Source: Bryobacteraceae bacterium (GTDB taxonomy: Bacteria; Acidobacteriota; Terriglobia; Bryobacterales; Bryobacteraceae). Taken from it: DNA of 13,725 nt. Where the stretch lies: the NCBI GenBank assembly GCA_029975915.1, contig JARKOC010000065.1, positions 1-13,725 on the forward strand, written 5' to 3'. The notes under the pieces are model-generated. The model worked only from the letters and a program-made list of their open reading frames with translations. It searched no databases and was not told the DNA's origin. The position numbers were made by a program, and so were the translations under genes. This document shows positions 6,333 to 13,719 of the stretch, piece by piece; positions within the stretch are counted from its first letter, which is position 1; each line of letters opens with the position of its first letter.

Positions 6333-6730
6333 AGGACCGCTGTGAAGACGAGATTGCGCTCAAGTGGCCAGCGCGCCAGGCGGCAGGCAGGCCGAAGAAG
6401 ACCGTGGCTCCGGCCCCGCCACGCATTCCCCGGATCACCCGCCTGATGGCGCTGGCGATCAAGTTCCAGGACATGATCGACCGCGGCGAGGTGAAGGACT
6501 ACGCCGACCTGGCCCGACTGGGCTTTGTGACGCGGGCGCGGGTCACGCAGATCATGAACCTCCTGAATCTCCATCCGGACATCCAGGAGCAACTGCTGTA
6601 TGCACGCTCCGCGATTCCGAACGAGCACAGCCTGCGATCAGTGGTCGCCGAGGTTGAGTGGCACGCACAGCTGCATTTGTGGAGTCGGCTCGGCGGTAAT
6701 GCTCCCCTCGCCGGCACCCCTGCCCATTGA
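6329..6730 (+). CDS. Small HTH protein following the serine recombinase
   Basis: A 133-aa protein starting at GTG 6329, overlapping the recombinase stop by four bases (GTGA), so it is the last gene of the cassette. Residues 1-36 are basic and Pro/Ala-rich. Residues 38-105 contain a helix-turn-helix (DYADLARLGFVTRARVTQIM, residues 57-76) followed by NLLNLHPDIQEQLLYARSAI. The pattern resembles the HTH of ParB/KorB-like proteins and of small regulators often found next to serine recombinases. It may act as a repressor of the cassette or as a directionality factor; neither can be shown from sequence. The last 20 residues are of low complexity. Confidence 0.75.
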   Translation: MKDRCEDEIALKWPARQAAGRPKKTVAPAPPRIPRITRLMALAIKFQDMIDRGEVKDYADLARLGFVTRARVTQIMNLLNLHPDIQEQLLYARSAIPNEHSLRSVVAEVEWHAQLHLWSRLGGNAPLAGTPAH

Positions 6731-6855
6731 AGCCTCAACGGGGCGTCTTGGCCTCGGTTAAGATAAGCATTTAGCAACAACTGACATCAACTGCGACCAA
6801 CGGGCTGCTTCGAGATGCTGCGAGGGTCTGGTGTGGGCACAAACAGGTGAACTGG

Positions 6856-7062
6856 ATGGACGAAAAGCCAGGCGACGTTCTTACCATCGAGGAGTTGGCG
6901 GCCTACTTGAAGATCCCGAAGTCGACCCTCTACAAGCTCGTCCGGGAAGGCCGAATCCCATCGCAGAAGATCGGCCGCCATTGGCGTTTTCGGAAAGGCG
7001 CCATCGACCACTGGCTCGAGGAAACGCCACCAAAGACACCTACGCAAGGAGGAGATCGGTAA
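6856..7062 (+). CDS. Excisionase/AlpA-like helix-turn-helix protein
   Basis: A 68-aa protein, almost entirely one winged-helix DNA-binding domain of the excisionase (AlpA/MerR-like) type. VLTIEELAAYLKIPKSTLYKL is the HTH, followed by VREGRIPSQKIGRHWRF (the wing) and RKGAIDHWLEE. ATG 6856 is chosen because AGGTG lies six bases upstream. GTG 6847 in frame would add three residues. The gene sits directly before hsdR in the same direction with an 79-base gap that holds a possible tiny ORF. Such proteins can control the excision of mobile elements or the expression of neighbouring genes, including restriction systems. Here both roles are possible: the recombinase cassette ends 125 bases upstream and the hsd operon follows. 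Confidence 0.85.
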   Translation: MDEKPGDVLTIEELAAYLKIPKSTLYKLVREGRIPSQKIGRHWRFRKGAIDHWLEETPPKTPTQGGDR

Positions 7063-7154
7063 TGGAACCGCCTGCCCAAAGCAGCAAGATGAGTTTGCTC
7101 GGTGACCGAGCCGGGCTGCCGTCTGTGGAGAGGAGGGTGGCGTGGCGGGGATGA
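7062..7154 (+). CDS. Possible 30-aa leader ORF overlapping the hsdR start
   Basis: ATG 7062 overlaps the TAA of the HTH gene (TAATG) and is preceded by an AAGGAGG-type ribosome binding site at about 7046-7053. The frame gives 30 residues starting MEPPAQSSKMSLLGDRAGLP and stops at 7152-7154, 13 bases inside hsdR in another frame. Its coupling to both neighbours would carry ribosomes from the regulator gene to hsdR. The peptide itself has no recognisable features. It could be a translational relay or mere chance. Confidence 0.3.
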   Translation: MEPPAQSSKMSLLGDRAGLPSVERRVAWRG

Positions 7155-9676
7155 ACGAAGCGGACACGTGTCGAGTCTTGATCACACCCGCGCTTCAAAA
7201 AGCGGGCTGGGGCGATCCCGTGTGGCGCATCGCCGAGCAACACTACTTCACGGACGGACAGATTGTGCTCGTCGGCGACGGGCACAAGCGCCAAAAAGGG
7301 AAAAAAGCCGACTACCTTCTCCGATACGAAGAATCGTTCCCGATCGCCGTCGTGGAAGCCAAGGCAGAGGAACTGGAGCCCGGTGCCGGCCTGCAGCAGG
7401 CAAAAGACTACGCTCAGGTTCTTGGCTTGTCGTTCGCCTACTCCACGAACGGCCACGGAATCGAGGAGTGGGACTTTACCACGAACACCCAGCGCTGCCT
7501 GGCGACGTTTCCCGCGCCGGATGAGCTCTGGCAGCGTCTATGTGCTTTCAAGGCTCTGGATTCCGCCCGTCTGGCCAACCCACTGCTAGCACCGTATTGC
7601 GCAAAAGGCGGCAAGCTGCCCCGCTACTACCAGGAGGTCGCGATCAATCAGACGATTGAGGCAATCCTCAAGGGAGAGCGGCGCATTCTCATCAACCTCG
7701 CGACCGGAACGGGCAAGACGGTCATTGCCTTTCAGACTGCCTGGAAGCTCTTCCACGCAAAGTGGAACGTCTCGGGCCAGGATCGCTTTCCGAGAATCCT
7801 CTTCCTTGCCGACCGCAACGTCCTCCGTGACCAGGCCTACAACACATTTGAACCGTTCGAGAAGGAGCGTGACATCATTGCCGAGGGGCAATCGCCCAAG
7901 AACCGGTCTGTATACTTCAGCATTTATCAGGCGATGTACTCCGGCGTGGACGGGAAGAGACTCTACCAGCAGTACCCGCGCGACTTTTTCGACCTGATCA
8001 TCATCGATGAATGCCACCGTTCCGGATTCGGCACCTGGAACGCCATCCTCAAACATTTCGATGCCGCAGTGCAGATCGGTATGACCGCGACGCCCAAGCG
8101 CACGGAGAACATCGACACCTACAAGTACTTCGGCGACCCCGTTTTCGTCTATTCCCTCGGCCAGGGCATCGACGACGGCTTTCTCGCCACTTACAAGGTG
8201 CATCGGACCATCACGAATTACACGCAGGACGGGCTGATCATCGAGGAAGCAACAGCGCAGGGCGCACAGCTCGAGGCGCCTCCCGACGCCGATCTCCAAG
8301 ACCGCTACGACATGCCGGACTTCGAGCGCAAGATCACCATGCCTGACCATGTGCGGAAGCTCAGCGAGCATCTCGACAAGCTGATGCGGCGTTTCGGGCG
8401 CATGGAGAAGACCATGGTCTTCTGCGTGAACATGGATCACGCCTTGCAGGTTACCGAGGAACTCAACCGCCTCAACGCCGATCTGAATGTGCCGGACTAT
8501 GCAGTGCGCATCGTTTCGGAAGAAGGCGTGACAGGCAAGGCTCTCCTGGAGAAATTCCAGGACACCGAGAAACGTGTTCCCGTCATCGCCACCACAGTGG
8601 ACCTGCTCACTACTGGCGTGGACGCGCCCAGCGTCCGGAATGTCGTCTTCATGAAGCCTGTTGCTTCTGTGGTCAGCTTCAAGCAGATCGTTGGACGGGG
8701 ATCTCGCCTTTGCCCGGACACAGACAAGTTCTGGTTCCGCGTTATCGACTACACCAATGCATCACGGCTCTTCGACGATTGGGACCGGCCCGGCGAGCCG
8801 CCTGACGGCGGCGCGGGAACTGAGGCTCCTTTCTCGTGCATTGTCGGCGGCAAGATCGCGAGCGAGAAGACCGGCAAACCGATCCACGCTGCGCGCGTGT
8901 GCCTCCAGACAGGGCCCAACGAGGTGCTTGAGCAACTGACTGGGCCGGACGGCCAGTTCTTCTTCTCCGGCATCGGCAAGGGCACCGTCGTATTGGTAGT
9001 CACGGCGTCCGATCACAACCGCATTCAGATGACGCTCAAGACTGATCCAAGCGCACCTCTCGCCCTCAACATCAGCCTCAAGCCAACCCAAGAATCGCCG
9101 CATAAGCGCGTGAAGATTACGGGGCTGAATGTCCGCATGGTCGACGAGTCCTACGAGGAACGCGACGCCGAGGGTAACCTAGTGACGCCCGCGGACTACC
9201 TGAAGAAGGTGCGCGAAGAGGTCCTTGCCGCCTGCCATTCCATGGTGGAACTCCAGGCCGCGTGGCTGACGAAACAGAAACGTGAGGAACTACTCGGAAT
9301 GCTCGAAACCCGCATGGTCCATCTCGACATCCTGCGCGAGATTCTCCAGCGGCCGGACGCGGATTCGTTCGACCTGCTGGCGCACGTAGGCTTTGGGGCG
9401 GATCTTCATAGCTGCGAGGAGCGCGCCAATGCGCTTTTCAATCTGCACAAGGAGTTCTTTGAATCTTTCAATGATGAAGCACGTGCAGTGCTGCTGGGCT
9501 TGGTCGAAAAGTACCGCTACGGCGGCATCGAGGAGGCGGACAACCCCGCGGTGTTCGGCCTGAGTCCCTTCAACAGCGACGTGCGCCGCGTCGCTCACGC
9601 GTTTGGCGGAATCAGAGAGTTGCGCGACGCGATCGACGGCCTCGTCGCGAGGCTCTACATGAAGGAGGCCGCGTAA
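7142..9676 (+). CDS. hsdR: Type I restriction enzyme R subunit with an extra beta-sandwich domain
   Basis: An 844-aa motor and nuclease subunit of a type I restriction enzyme, closest in layout to EcoAI/EcoEI-like R subunits. Residues 5-115 are the PD-(D/E)xK nuclease (Asp57 in KKADYLLRY, Glu72 and Lys74 in VVEAKAE). Residues 155-530 are the superfamily 2 translocase: Walker A ATGTGKT (187-193), DECH (289-292), TAT (315-317) and QIVGRGSR (515-522). Residues 655-844 resemble the EcoEI-type C-terminal region that docks to the methylase core. Between them, at about 566-650, is an unusual insertion similar to carboxypeptidase-regulatory beta-sandwich domains. GTG 7142 is chosen because AGGAGG ends five bases upstream; in-frame ATG 7151 lacks a well-placed site. 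It is the first gene of hsdR-hsdM-hsdS. The complex would cut DNA lacking the methylation mark after ATP-driven translocation. Confidence 0.95.
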   Translation: MAGMNEADTCRVLITPALQKAGWGDPVWRIAEQHYFTDGQIVLVGDGHKRQKGKKADYLLRYEESFPIAVVEAKAEELEPGAGLQQAKDYAQVLGLSFAYSTNGHGIEEWDFTTNTQRCLATFPAPDELWQRLCAFKALDSARLANPLLAPYCAKGGKLPRYYQEVAINQTIEAILKGERRILINLATGTGKTVIAFQTAWKLFHAKWNVSGQDRFPRILFLADRNVLRDQAYNTFEPFEKERDIIAEGQSPKNRSVYFSIYQAMYSGVDGKRLYQQYPRDFFDLIIIDECHRSGFGTWNAILKHFDAAVQIGMTATPKRTENIDTYKYFGDPVFVYSLGQGIDDGFLATYKVHRTITNYTQDGLIIEEATAQGAQLEAPPDADLQDRYDMPDFERKITMPDHVRKLSEHLDKLMRRFGRMEKTMVFCVNMDHALQVTEELNRLNADLNVPDYAVRIVSEEGVTGKALLEKFQDTEKRVPVIATTVDLLTTGVDAPSVRNVVFMKPVASVVSFKQIVGRGSRLCPDTDKFWFRVIDYTNASRLFDDWDRPGEPPDGGAGTEAPFSCIVGGKIASEKTGKPIHAARVCLQTGPNEVLEQLTGPDGQFFFSGIGKGTVVLVVTASDHNRIQMTLKTDPSAPLALNISLKPTQESPHKRVKITGLNVRMVDESYEERDAEGNLVTPADYLKKVREEVLAACHSMVELQAAWLTKQKREELLGMLETRMVHLDILREILQRPDADSFDLLAHVGFGADLHSCEERANALFNLHKEFFESFNDEARAVLLGLVEKYRYGGIEEADNPAVFGLSPFNSDVRRVAHAFGGIRELRDAIDGLVARLYMKEAA
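8837..9091 (+). other. Region of hsdR encoding a carboxypeptidase-regulatory-like domain
   Basis: HsdR residues about 566-650 follow the classic pattern of these seven-stranded sandwiches. It begins GGKIASEKTGKPIHAARVCL, continues TGPDGQFFFSGIGKGTVVLV ('TD..G.F.F..l..G.y.l.V'), and closes with LALNISLKP. Such domains are usually found in secreted or surface proteins, not restriction subunits. A Pro/Gly-rich linker (RPGEPPDGGAGTE) precedes it, as expected for an inserted module. Confidence 0.65.
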
Positions 9677-9679
9677 CCG

Positions 9680-11191
9680 GTGACTCGGGAAACCCTCAAC
9701 ACGCAGTTCTGGAAGGCCTGCAAGATTCTGCGTCAGGACGACAACACCAACAGCCTCCTCGATTACGTCGAACAGATTTCGTGGCTGCTGTTCCTCAAGT
9801 GTTTGGAGGAACTCGAGCATCAACGCAAGGCTGAGGCTGAGTTCGAGGGCAAGACGTATCAACCGATACTTGCCCGGGAATTCCAGTGGTCAACCTGGAC
9901 CGACCCTGTGCGGCGTCTCACCGGCCGCGACCTCCAGGCTTTTCTCAACAACGAGCTTTTCCCCTACTTGCGCAACCTGAAGGGCAACAGCGCGAAGTCG
10001 GTCATCCGCTCGCTTTTCGCAGACGCACCTTCAAAGATGCTGAAGGATGGGGCCATTCTGCGCGATGCCATCGACGCCATCCAGGAGATCCGGTTTGAAA
10101 CGGCTGAGGACGTTCACACCCTCTCACACCTTTACGAGTCCATGCTCGGCAAGCTGGGGCGCGAAGGCGGCATGGGAGGCGAATTCTACACCCCTCGTCC
10201 GATCATAGAGTTCGTTGTCCAAATGGTCTCCCCGAAGATTGGCGAGACGGTCTACGATCCGGCAATGGGCTCGGCTGGCTTTCTCGTCGAAGCGTATAAG
10301 CACATGCGTGCCGCTCTCGGCGCGCGGATTCTGCCCAAACACGAGAAGCAGCTCCAGGACAGTACTTTCTATGGCCAGGAGAAGAAGCCGCTGCCGTACC
10401 TGCTTGGCTGCATGAACATGATCTTGCACGGCGTCTTCTCGTCGAACCTGGTGCGCAAGAACACCCTGGCCGACGACGTGCGCAAGTTCACCGAGAAGGA
10501 CCGCTTCGACGTCATCCTCACGAATCCACCCTTTGGCGGCACCGAGCACGATAGCGTTACCGCCAACTTCCCCTATCCGTCCAGGGCGACCTCCATTACC
10601 TTTCTTCAACACATCATGAAGAAAGTGAAACGCGGAGGCCGGGTCGGCATGGTAATGGACGATGGCGTCCTCTTCAAGACCAATGAGAACGCCTACGTGC
10701 AAACCAAGAAGGAGTTGCTCGAAGAGTTCAACCTCTGGGCAATCGTCAGCCTGCCGACTGGCGTATTTGCCAATGCCGTGGCGAACGGCACGGGTCCAAA
10801 AACGAACCTCCTGTTCTTTAACCGGGAAGTCGACAAAACGGGAAATCCAGTTGGGACCAAGGAGATCTGGTACTACGAGGTGTCGGCCGTGGGCTTTTCG
10901 CTCACGAAGACCCAACGTCCCGTCCCGGAAAACGATCTCCCCGACTGCCTTGAAAAGGCAAAGACTCGTGCCCTCTCCGAGCGCTCCTGGGTTGTGCCCG
11001 TGACGGAGATCGTCGCGAAGAACTATGACCTTTCTGCGGTCAATCCGAACACCAAGACGGCAGTCGAGCACCGGAGCCCGGCGGCAATCGCTGCCGACAT
11101 CGCCGCCAAGGAGAACCGCATCCTTGAATTGATGCAGGAGATTCAAGAGATTCTCGCCTCGGTTGGCGAGAGCCCGGAGGATGGTGAATGA
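9680..11191 (+). CDS. hsdM: Type I restriction-modification DNA methyltransferase (M subunit)
   Basis: A 503-aa N6-adenine methyltransferase subunit. The N-terminal helical domain (TLNTQFWKACKILRQDDNTN, about 1-140) is the HsdM_N type that contacts the S subunit. The catalytic domain starts with GEFYTPR (167-173), followed by the S-adenosylmethionine-binding motif DPAMGSAGF (193-201) and the catalytic NPPF (282-285). The C-terminus is helical (AKENRILELMQEIQEILASV). It methylates adenine in the target chosen by HsdS, protecting host DNA, and with two R subunits forms the restriction complex. GTG 9680 follows AAGGAGG by 11 bases and gives the typical 'MTRE.LN' start. It lies three bases after the hsdR stop and overlaps hsdS by ATGA. 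All key motifs are intact. Confidence 0.96.
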   Translation: MTRETLNTQFWKACKILRQDDNTNSLLDYVEQISWLLFLKCLEELEHQRKAEAEFEGKTYQPILAREFQWSTWTDPVRRLTGRDLQAFLNNELFPYLRNLKGNSAKSVIRSLFADAPSKMLKDGAILRDAIDAIQEIRFETAEDVHTLSHLYESMLGKLGREGGMGGEFYTPRPIIEFVVQMVSPKIGETVYDPAMGSAGFLVEAYKHMRAALGARILPKHEKQLQDSTFYGQEKKPLPYLLGCMNMILHGVFSSNLVRKNTLADDVRKFTEKDRFDVILTNPPFGGTEHDSVTANFPYPSRATSITFLQHIMKKVKRGGRVGMVMDDGVLFKTNENAYVQTKKELLEEFNLWAIVSLPTGVFANAVANGTGPKTNLLFFNREVDKTGNPVGTKEIWYYEVSAVGFSLTKTQRPVPENDLPDCLEKAKTRALSERSWVVPVTEIVAKNYDLSAVNPNTKTAVEHRSPAAIAADIAAKENRILELMQEIQEILASVGESPEDGE

Positions 11192-12339
11192 TCGCGTCGT
11201 GGCCCCTAGTACCAATGGGGGACTTCTTGACGCCTGTCCGTGAACCGATCTCAATTCAAGACGACGTCCAGTATCAGCAGATCACTGTGTCCTTACACGG
11301 TCGTGGCGTCCGCCTTCGGCAGGTTGTTTGGGGAACTGCGATCGAGACGAAGAGCCAGTATCTGGCTAGAGCAGGCCGGTTCATCTACTCACGAATAGAT
11401 GCAAGAAACGGAGCCATGGGGATTATCCCAGACGATCTTGATGGCGCGGTAGTCACGGGCGATTTCCCGACGTTCGCCTTCGATCTTGACACAGTGGAAC
11501 CTCGCTTCATTGAGTACATGACCAAGACTGCGTCATTCGAGGAGGCATGCCGGGCTCCGAGTAGAGGAATTACAAATCGTAAGCGGCTGAAAGAGTCTGA
11601 GTTTTTGGCGATTCGCATCGCCCTTCCACCGTTGCCAGAACAAAGGCGAATCGCGGCTAAGATCGATGAGATAGCCGCCCGTGCCGACGAGGCACGACAA
11701 TTGGTGCAGCAGATTGAGGTTGAACAAACCGCCCTGCTGCTCCGCCGTGTCGAGGAACTGAGCCGATCCGCCCCTCGGGCGCCGATGGCAGAGGTCGCAC
11801 CGGTGGTCCGCCGGCCAGTGGACGTACAGCCGTCTGAATGGTATCCCGAGCTCGGTATTCGCTCGTTTGGCAAAGGGACCTTCCACAAGGAAGCAATCAA
11901 GGGATCGGAACTCGGATCGAAGCGCATTTACCGGATTGAGCCGGGCGACCTGCTTTTCTCAAATGTATTTTCTTGGGAGGGCGCAATTGCGGTGGTTCAG
12001 CCAGAGGACAAGGGCCGCTTCGGCTCTCACCGTTTCATCACCTGTGTGCCTGATCCCGATCGAGCCACCGCGGAGTTCCTCTGCTACTACTTCCTGACGG
12101 ATGAGGGGCTTGCCGACATTCGCGCCGCGTCACCGGGCGCGGCAGGCCGGAACAAGACCCTTGGCGTCAAGAAGCTGGAAGAGATCGAAGTTCCGTTGCC
12201 GCCCCTCGAGAAACAACAGGAATTCGGGGAACTCCTCAGGCAGCTCCGGATGGCGAGCAATATCCATGGTCAGACAGCAGCATCCCTCGATCACTTCATG
12301 CCGGCCTTGCTGGATCACGCATTTCGCGGGGAGCTGTGA
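11188..12339 (+). CDS. hsdS: Type I restriction-modification specificity subunit
   Basis: A 383-aa specificity subunit with the two-fold organisation of HsdS. The first target recognition domain is about 1-145. It is followed by the conserved ALPPLPEQRRIAAKIDEIAA (145-164) and a long coiled coil to about 193. The second recognition domain (about 198-335) is followed by PLPPLEKQQEFGELLRQLR (336-354), a second coiled coil, and the ending FMPALLDHAFRGEL. The two domains each read half of a split DNA target and the coiled coils set the spacing. Start ATG 11188 overlaps the hsdM stop. The target sequence cannot be deduced by reading. Both halves look complete, so the operon is likely functional. 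Confidence 0.95.
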   Translation: MIASWPLVPMGDFLTPVREPISIQDDVQYQQITVSLHGRGVRLRQVVWGTAIETKSQYLARAGRFIYSRIDARNGAMGIIPDDLDGAVVTGDFPTFAFDLDTVEPRFIEYMTKTASFEEACRAPSRGITNRKRLKESEFLAIRIALPPLPEQRRIAAKIDEIAARADEARQLVQQIEVEQTALLLRRVEELSRSAPRAPMAEVAPVVRRPVDVQPSEWYPELGIRSFGKGTFHKEAIKGSELGSKRIYRIEPGDLLFSNVFSWEGAIAVVQPEDKGRFGSHRFITCVPDPDRATAEFLCYYFLTDEGLADIRAASPGAAGRNKTLGVKKLEEIEVPLPPLEKQQEFGELLRQLRMASNIHGQTAASLDHFMPALLDHAFRGEL

Positions 12340-12346
12340 TCCGCGG

Positions 12347-12381
12347 GGCCTGCGCCCTAACTCATCCGCGACCGGCAGGCC
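12347..12381. terminator. Possible hairpin after hsdS
   Basis: GGCCTGC (12347-12353) and GCAGGCC (12375-12381) form a perfect 7-bp stem with a 21-base loop, starting eight bases after the hsdS stop. Position suits a terminator of the hsd operon. The missing T-run and large loop make an intrinsic terminator doubtful. Confidence 0.3.
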
Positions 12382-12406
12382 GTAGATTCGCCCACTGTTC
12401 GCCTGC

Positions 12407-12412
12407 TAGAAT
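12407..12412 (+). promoter_or_regulatory. Candidate -10 element for the downstream gene
   Basis: TAGAAT matches five of six bases of the -10 consensus. The only -35 at suitable distance is TAGATT (12383-12388, 18 bp away), which is weak. The position, between hsdS and the unknown gene, would give a leader of about 185 bases. Confidence 0.3.
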
Positions 12413-12420
12413 TTGAGGGT

Positions 12421-12457
12421 AAAACAGATAAAAAAGGCCGCCGTCTGACGCTGTTTT
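12421..12457. repeat. AAAACAG/CTGTTTT inverted repeat in the hsdS-downstream gap
   Basis: AAAACAG (12421-12427) and CTGTTTT (12451-12457) are perfect inverted copies around a 23-base loop. On the minus strand an A6 run in the loop becomes a T-run. It lies just after the candidate -10 and would be in the leader of the next gene, or act as a weak terminator. Confidence 0.3.
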
Positions 12458-12605
12458 CGACGGAACGGGCCGCCGATTCAGCGAGATCGGAGCGCCGGCG
12501 CAGTGCCCGCTGCGGGCTGGAAACGAATCCTCGACTCTACACGCCCTGGAAGAGTGGAACGGGCTACGCTGGTAGTTTCACACCCATGGGAGGCTCGGAA
12601 GCACG

Positions 12606-13649
12606 ATGGCGAAGCACCGGGCGTTCAACGCCGACAGATTCCTGGACAAGTTCCAAGGTCACGAGGATCTCCTGCGTGCTTACGTGAATACCTGGAACAG
12701 CGGCCTCCAAGTCGACGCCGCTTCACTGGACGTACTGAGCTTCAAGGAGTTCATCGTCGACGGCGACGGCGACCGGAAAGACGAGTTCATGGAGGGCCTC
12801 TACCGGGCGTATGACCTCAGCAACGAGCGCGGCCATGAGGACCTGGCCGCCTCGTGCCTGGATCTCGGCTATGATCCCGATCCTGGCGGCGTGCTTCCCG
12901 TCGAGTGTCTCAGCCTGAAGGTCCGCACCGAGAACGAGGAAGCCTTCAACCTAGCCTATGACCATTGCGCCATGCATCAGGCCGAGCGTTTCTCCGTATT
13001 CCAGGGGGAGGCCGGACGCAGCATCGCGGATGTGAAGGCCGCCACGGAGCAGCTACAGGAGAAGCTGTCGGCAGTCTTCAAAGGTGACAGGAACAGTGAC
13101 CGCGTGTTGGTGCGACAGTATCAGGAGGGCGCCTACACGAACTTCATCGTCTATCACGAGAAGCGCACGCAGGCGATGCTGGTTTTCAAAGGCTCCCGGA
13201 TCAAGCCCAAGGTGTCGCCGACCGTTCTCCGTCCCGCTCAGCAAGACTTCGTCAGTTACAACAGCGAGACCGGTCAGGTCGAAATCGAAGCCAGATTCGA
13301 AAAGGAAGAGAGCGCCCTCCGGAAGAGCTTCGCGGAGTGCTGCTTTGGCGACCCGGAGTTGTTCGAGAAGCCCGAAGCGGCCCAGAAGTTCGCGCTCGGC
13401 GTGATCGCCTGTGACGACTTTACGCTGGACGTGGACGACGGCGATTCGGCCGCCCTGGTTGAGCTTCACTTCAAGCTTAAGCAGAAGCACGGGCCGGCAT
13501 TTGTCATCCGATCCAAGAACGTCCTGGAAACCCTGGAGTTGAACTACCTGCGCAAACGGCTCTCGGGCGCAACGATTCAGAAGGCTATAAAGGGCGGCGC
13601 AATAATAGACCACATGCCGCGGCGTGAGCGGCGGTTGGTGGCGGTCTAA
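12606..13649 (+). CDS. Unrecognised 347-aa protein beside the hsd operon, C-terminus probably altered
   Basis: I do not recognise this family. The frame encodes 347 soluble residues with no signal peptide or membrane segment. Residues 1-100 are acidic and helical (SFKEFIVDGDGDRKDEFMEG). Residues 105-160 are helical. Residues 163-230 alternate as beta strands (DRVLVRQYQEGAYTNFIVY, QAMLVFKGSRIKPKVSP). A mixed domain with SFAECCFGDPELFEKPEAAQ (241-260) and a strand-rich DFTLDVDDGDSAALVELHF (271-289) follows. ATG 12606 has GGAAG four bases upstream. Placement 266 bases after hsdS, same strand, suggests an accessory defence or regulatory role, but no known catalytic motif is seen. The last roughly 20-30 codons (from about 13560) run into repeats typical of an insertion-sequence end and use ATA codons not seen before, so the native C-terminus has likely been replaced. 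Confidence 0.75.
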   Translation: MAKHRAFNADRFLDKFQGHEDLLRAYVNTWNSGLQVDAASLDVLSFKEFIVDGDGDRKDEFMEGLYRAYDLSNERGHEDLAASCLDLGYDPDPGGVLPVECLSLKVRTENEEAFNLAYDHCAMHQAERFSVFQGEAGRSIADVKAATEQLQEKLSAVFKGDRNSDRVLVRQYQEGAYTNFIVYHEKRTQAMLVFKGSRIKPKVSPTVLRPAQQDFVSYNSETGQVEIEARFEKEESALRKSFAECCFGDPELFEKPEAAQKFALGVIACDDFTLDVDDGDSAALVELHFKLKQKHGPAFVIRSKNVLETLELNYLRKRLSGATIQKAIKGGAIIDHMPRRERRLVAV

Positions 13650-13658
13650 AAGTAGACC
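13643..13658. repeat. GGTCTA/TAGACC hairpin at the IS-like end
   Basis: GGTCTA and TAGACC are perfect inverted copies around AAAG, and include the stop codon of the unknown gene. They are part of the second long repeat and probably reflect the transposase-binding repeat rather than a terminator. Confidence 0.35.
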
Positions 13659-13704
13659 ACCTCCGTAGGCAAAACAAACAAGACAGGCGTGGTGTGTTTT
13701 TGCG

Positions 13705-13719
13705 ACACCTGGGAGGTGT
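13705..13719. repeat. ACACCT-GGG-AGGTGT inverted repeat
   Basis: A perfect 6-bp inverted repeat with a three-base centre lies six bases before the right edge and includes the GGGAGG ribosome-binding-like element of whatever gene starts there. It could control its translation or be an operator. Confidence 0.35.

Noticed and set aside
10124..11254. 376-codon minus-strand frame opposite hsdM
   Set aside because: It is antisense to clear methyltransferase motifs (GEFYTPR, DPAMGSAGF, NPPF) and shows none of its own.
12606..13649. KwaB-like (DUF4868) defence protein
   Set aside because: Size and soluble character are similar, but I could not match the characteristic segments that I remember, and no KwaA-like membrane protein is adjacent.
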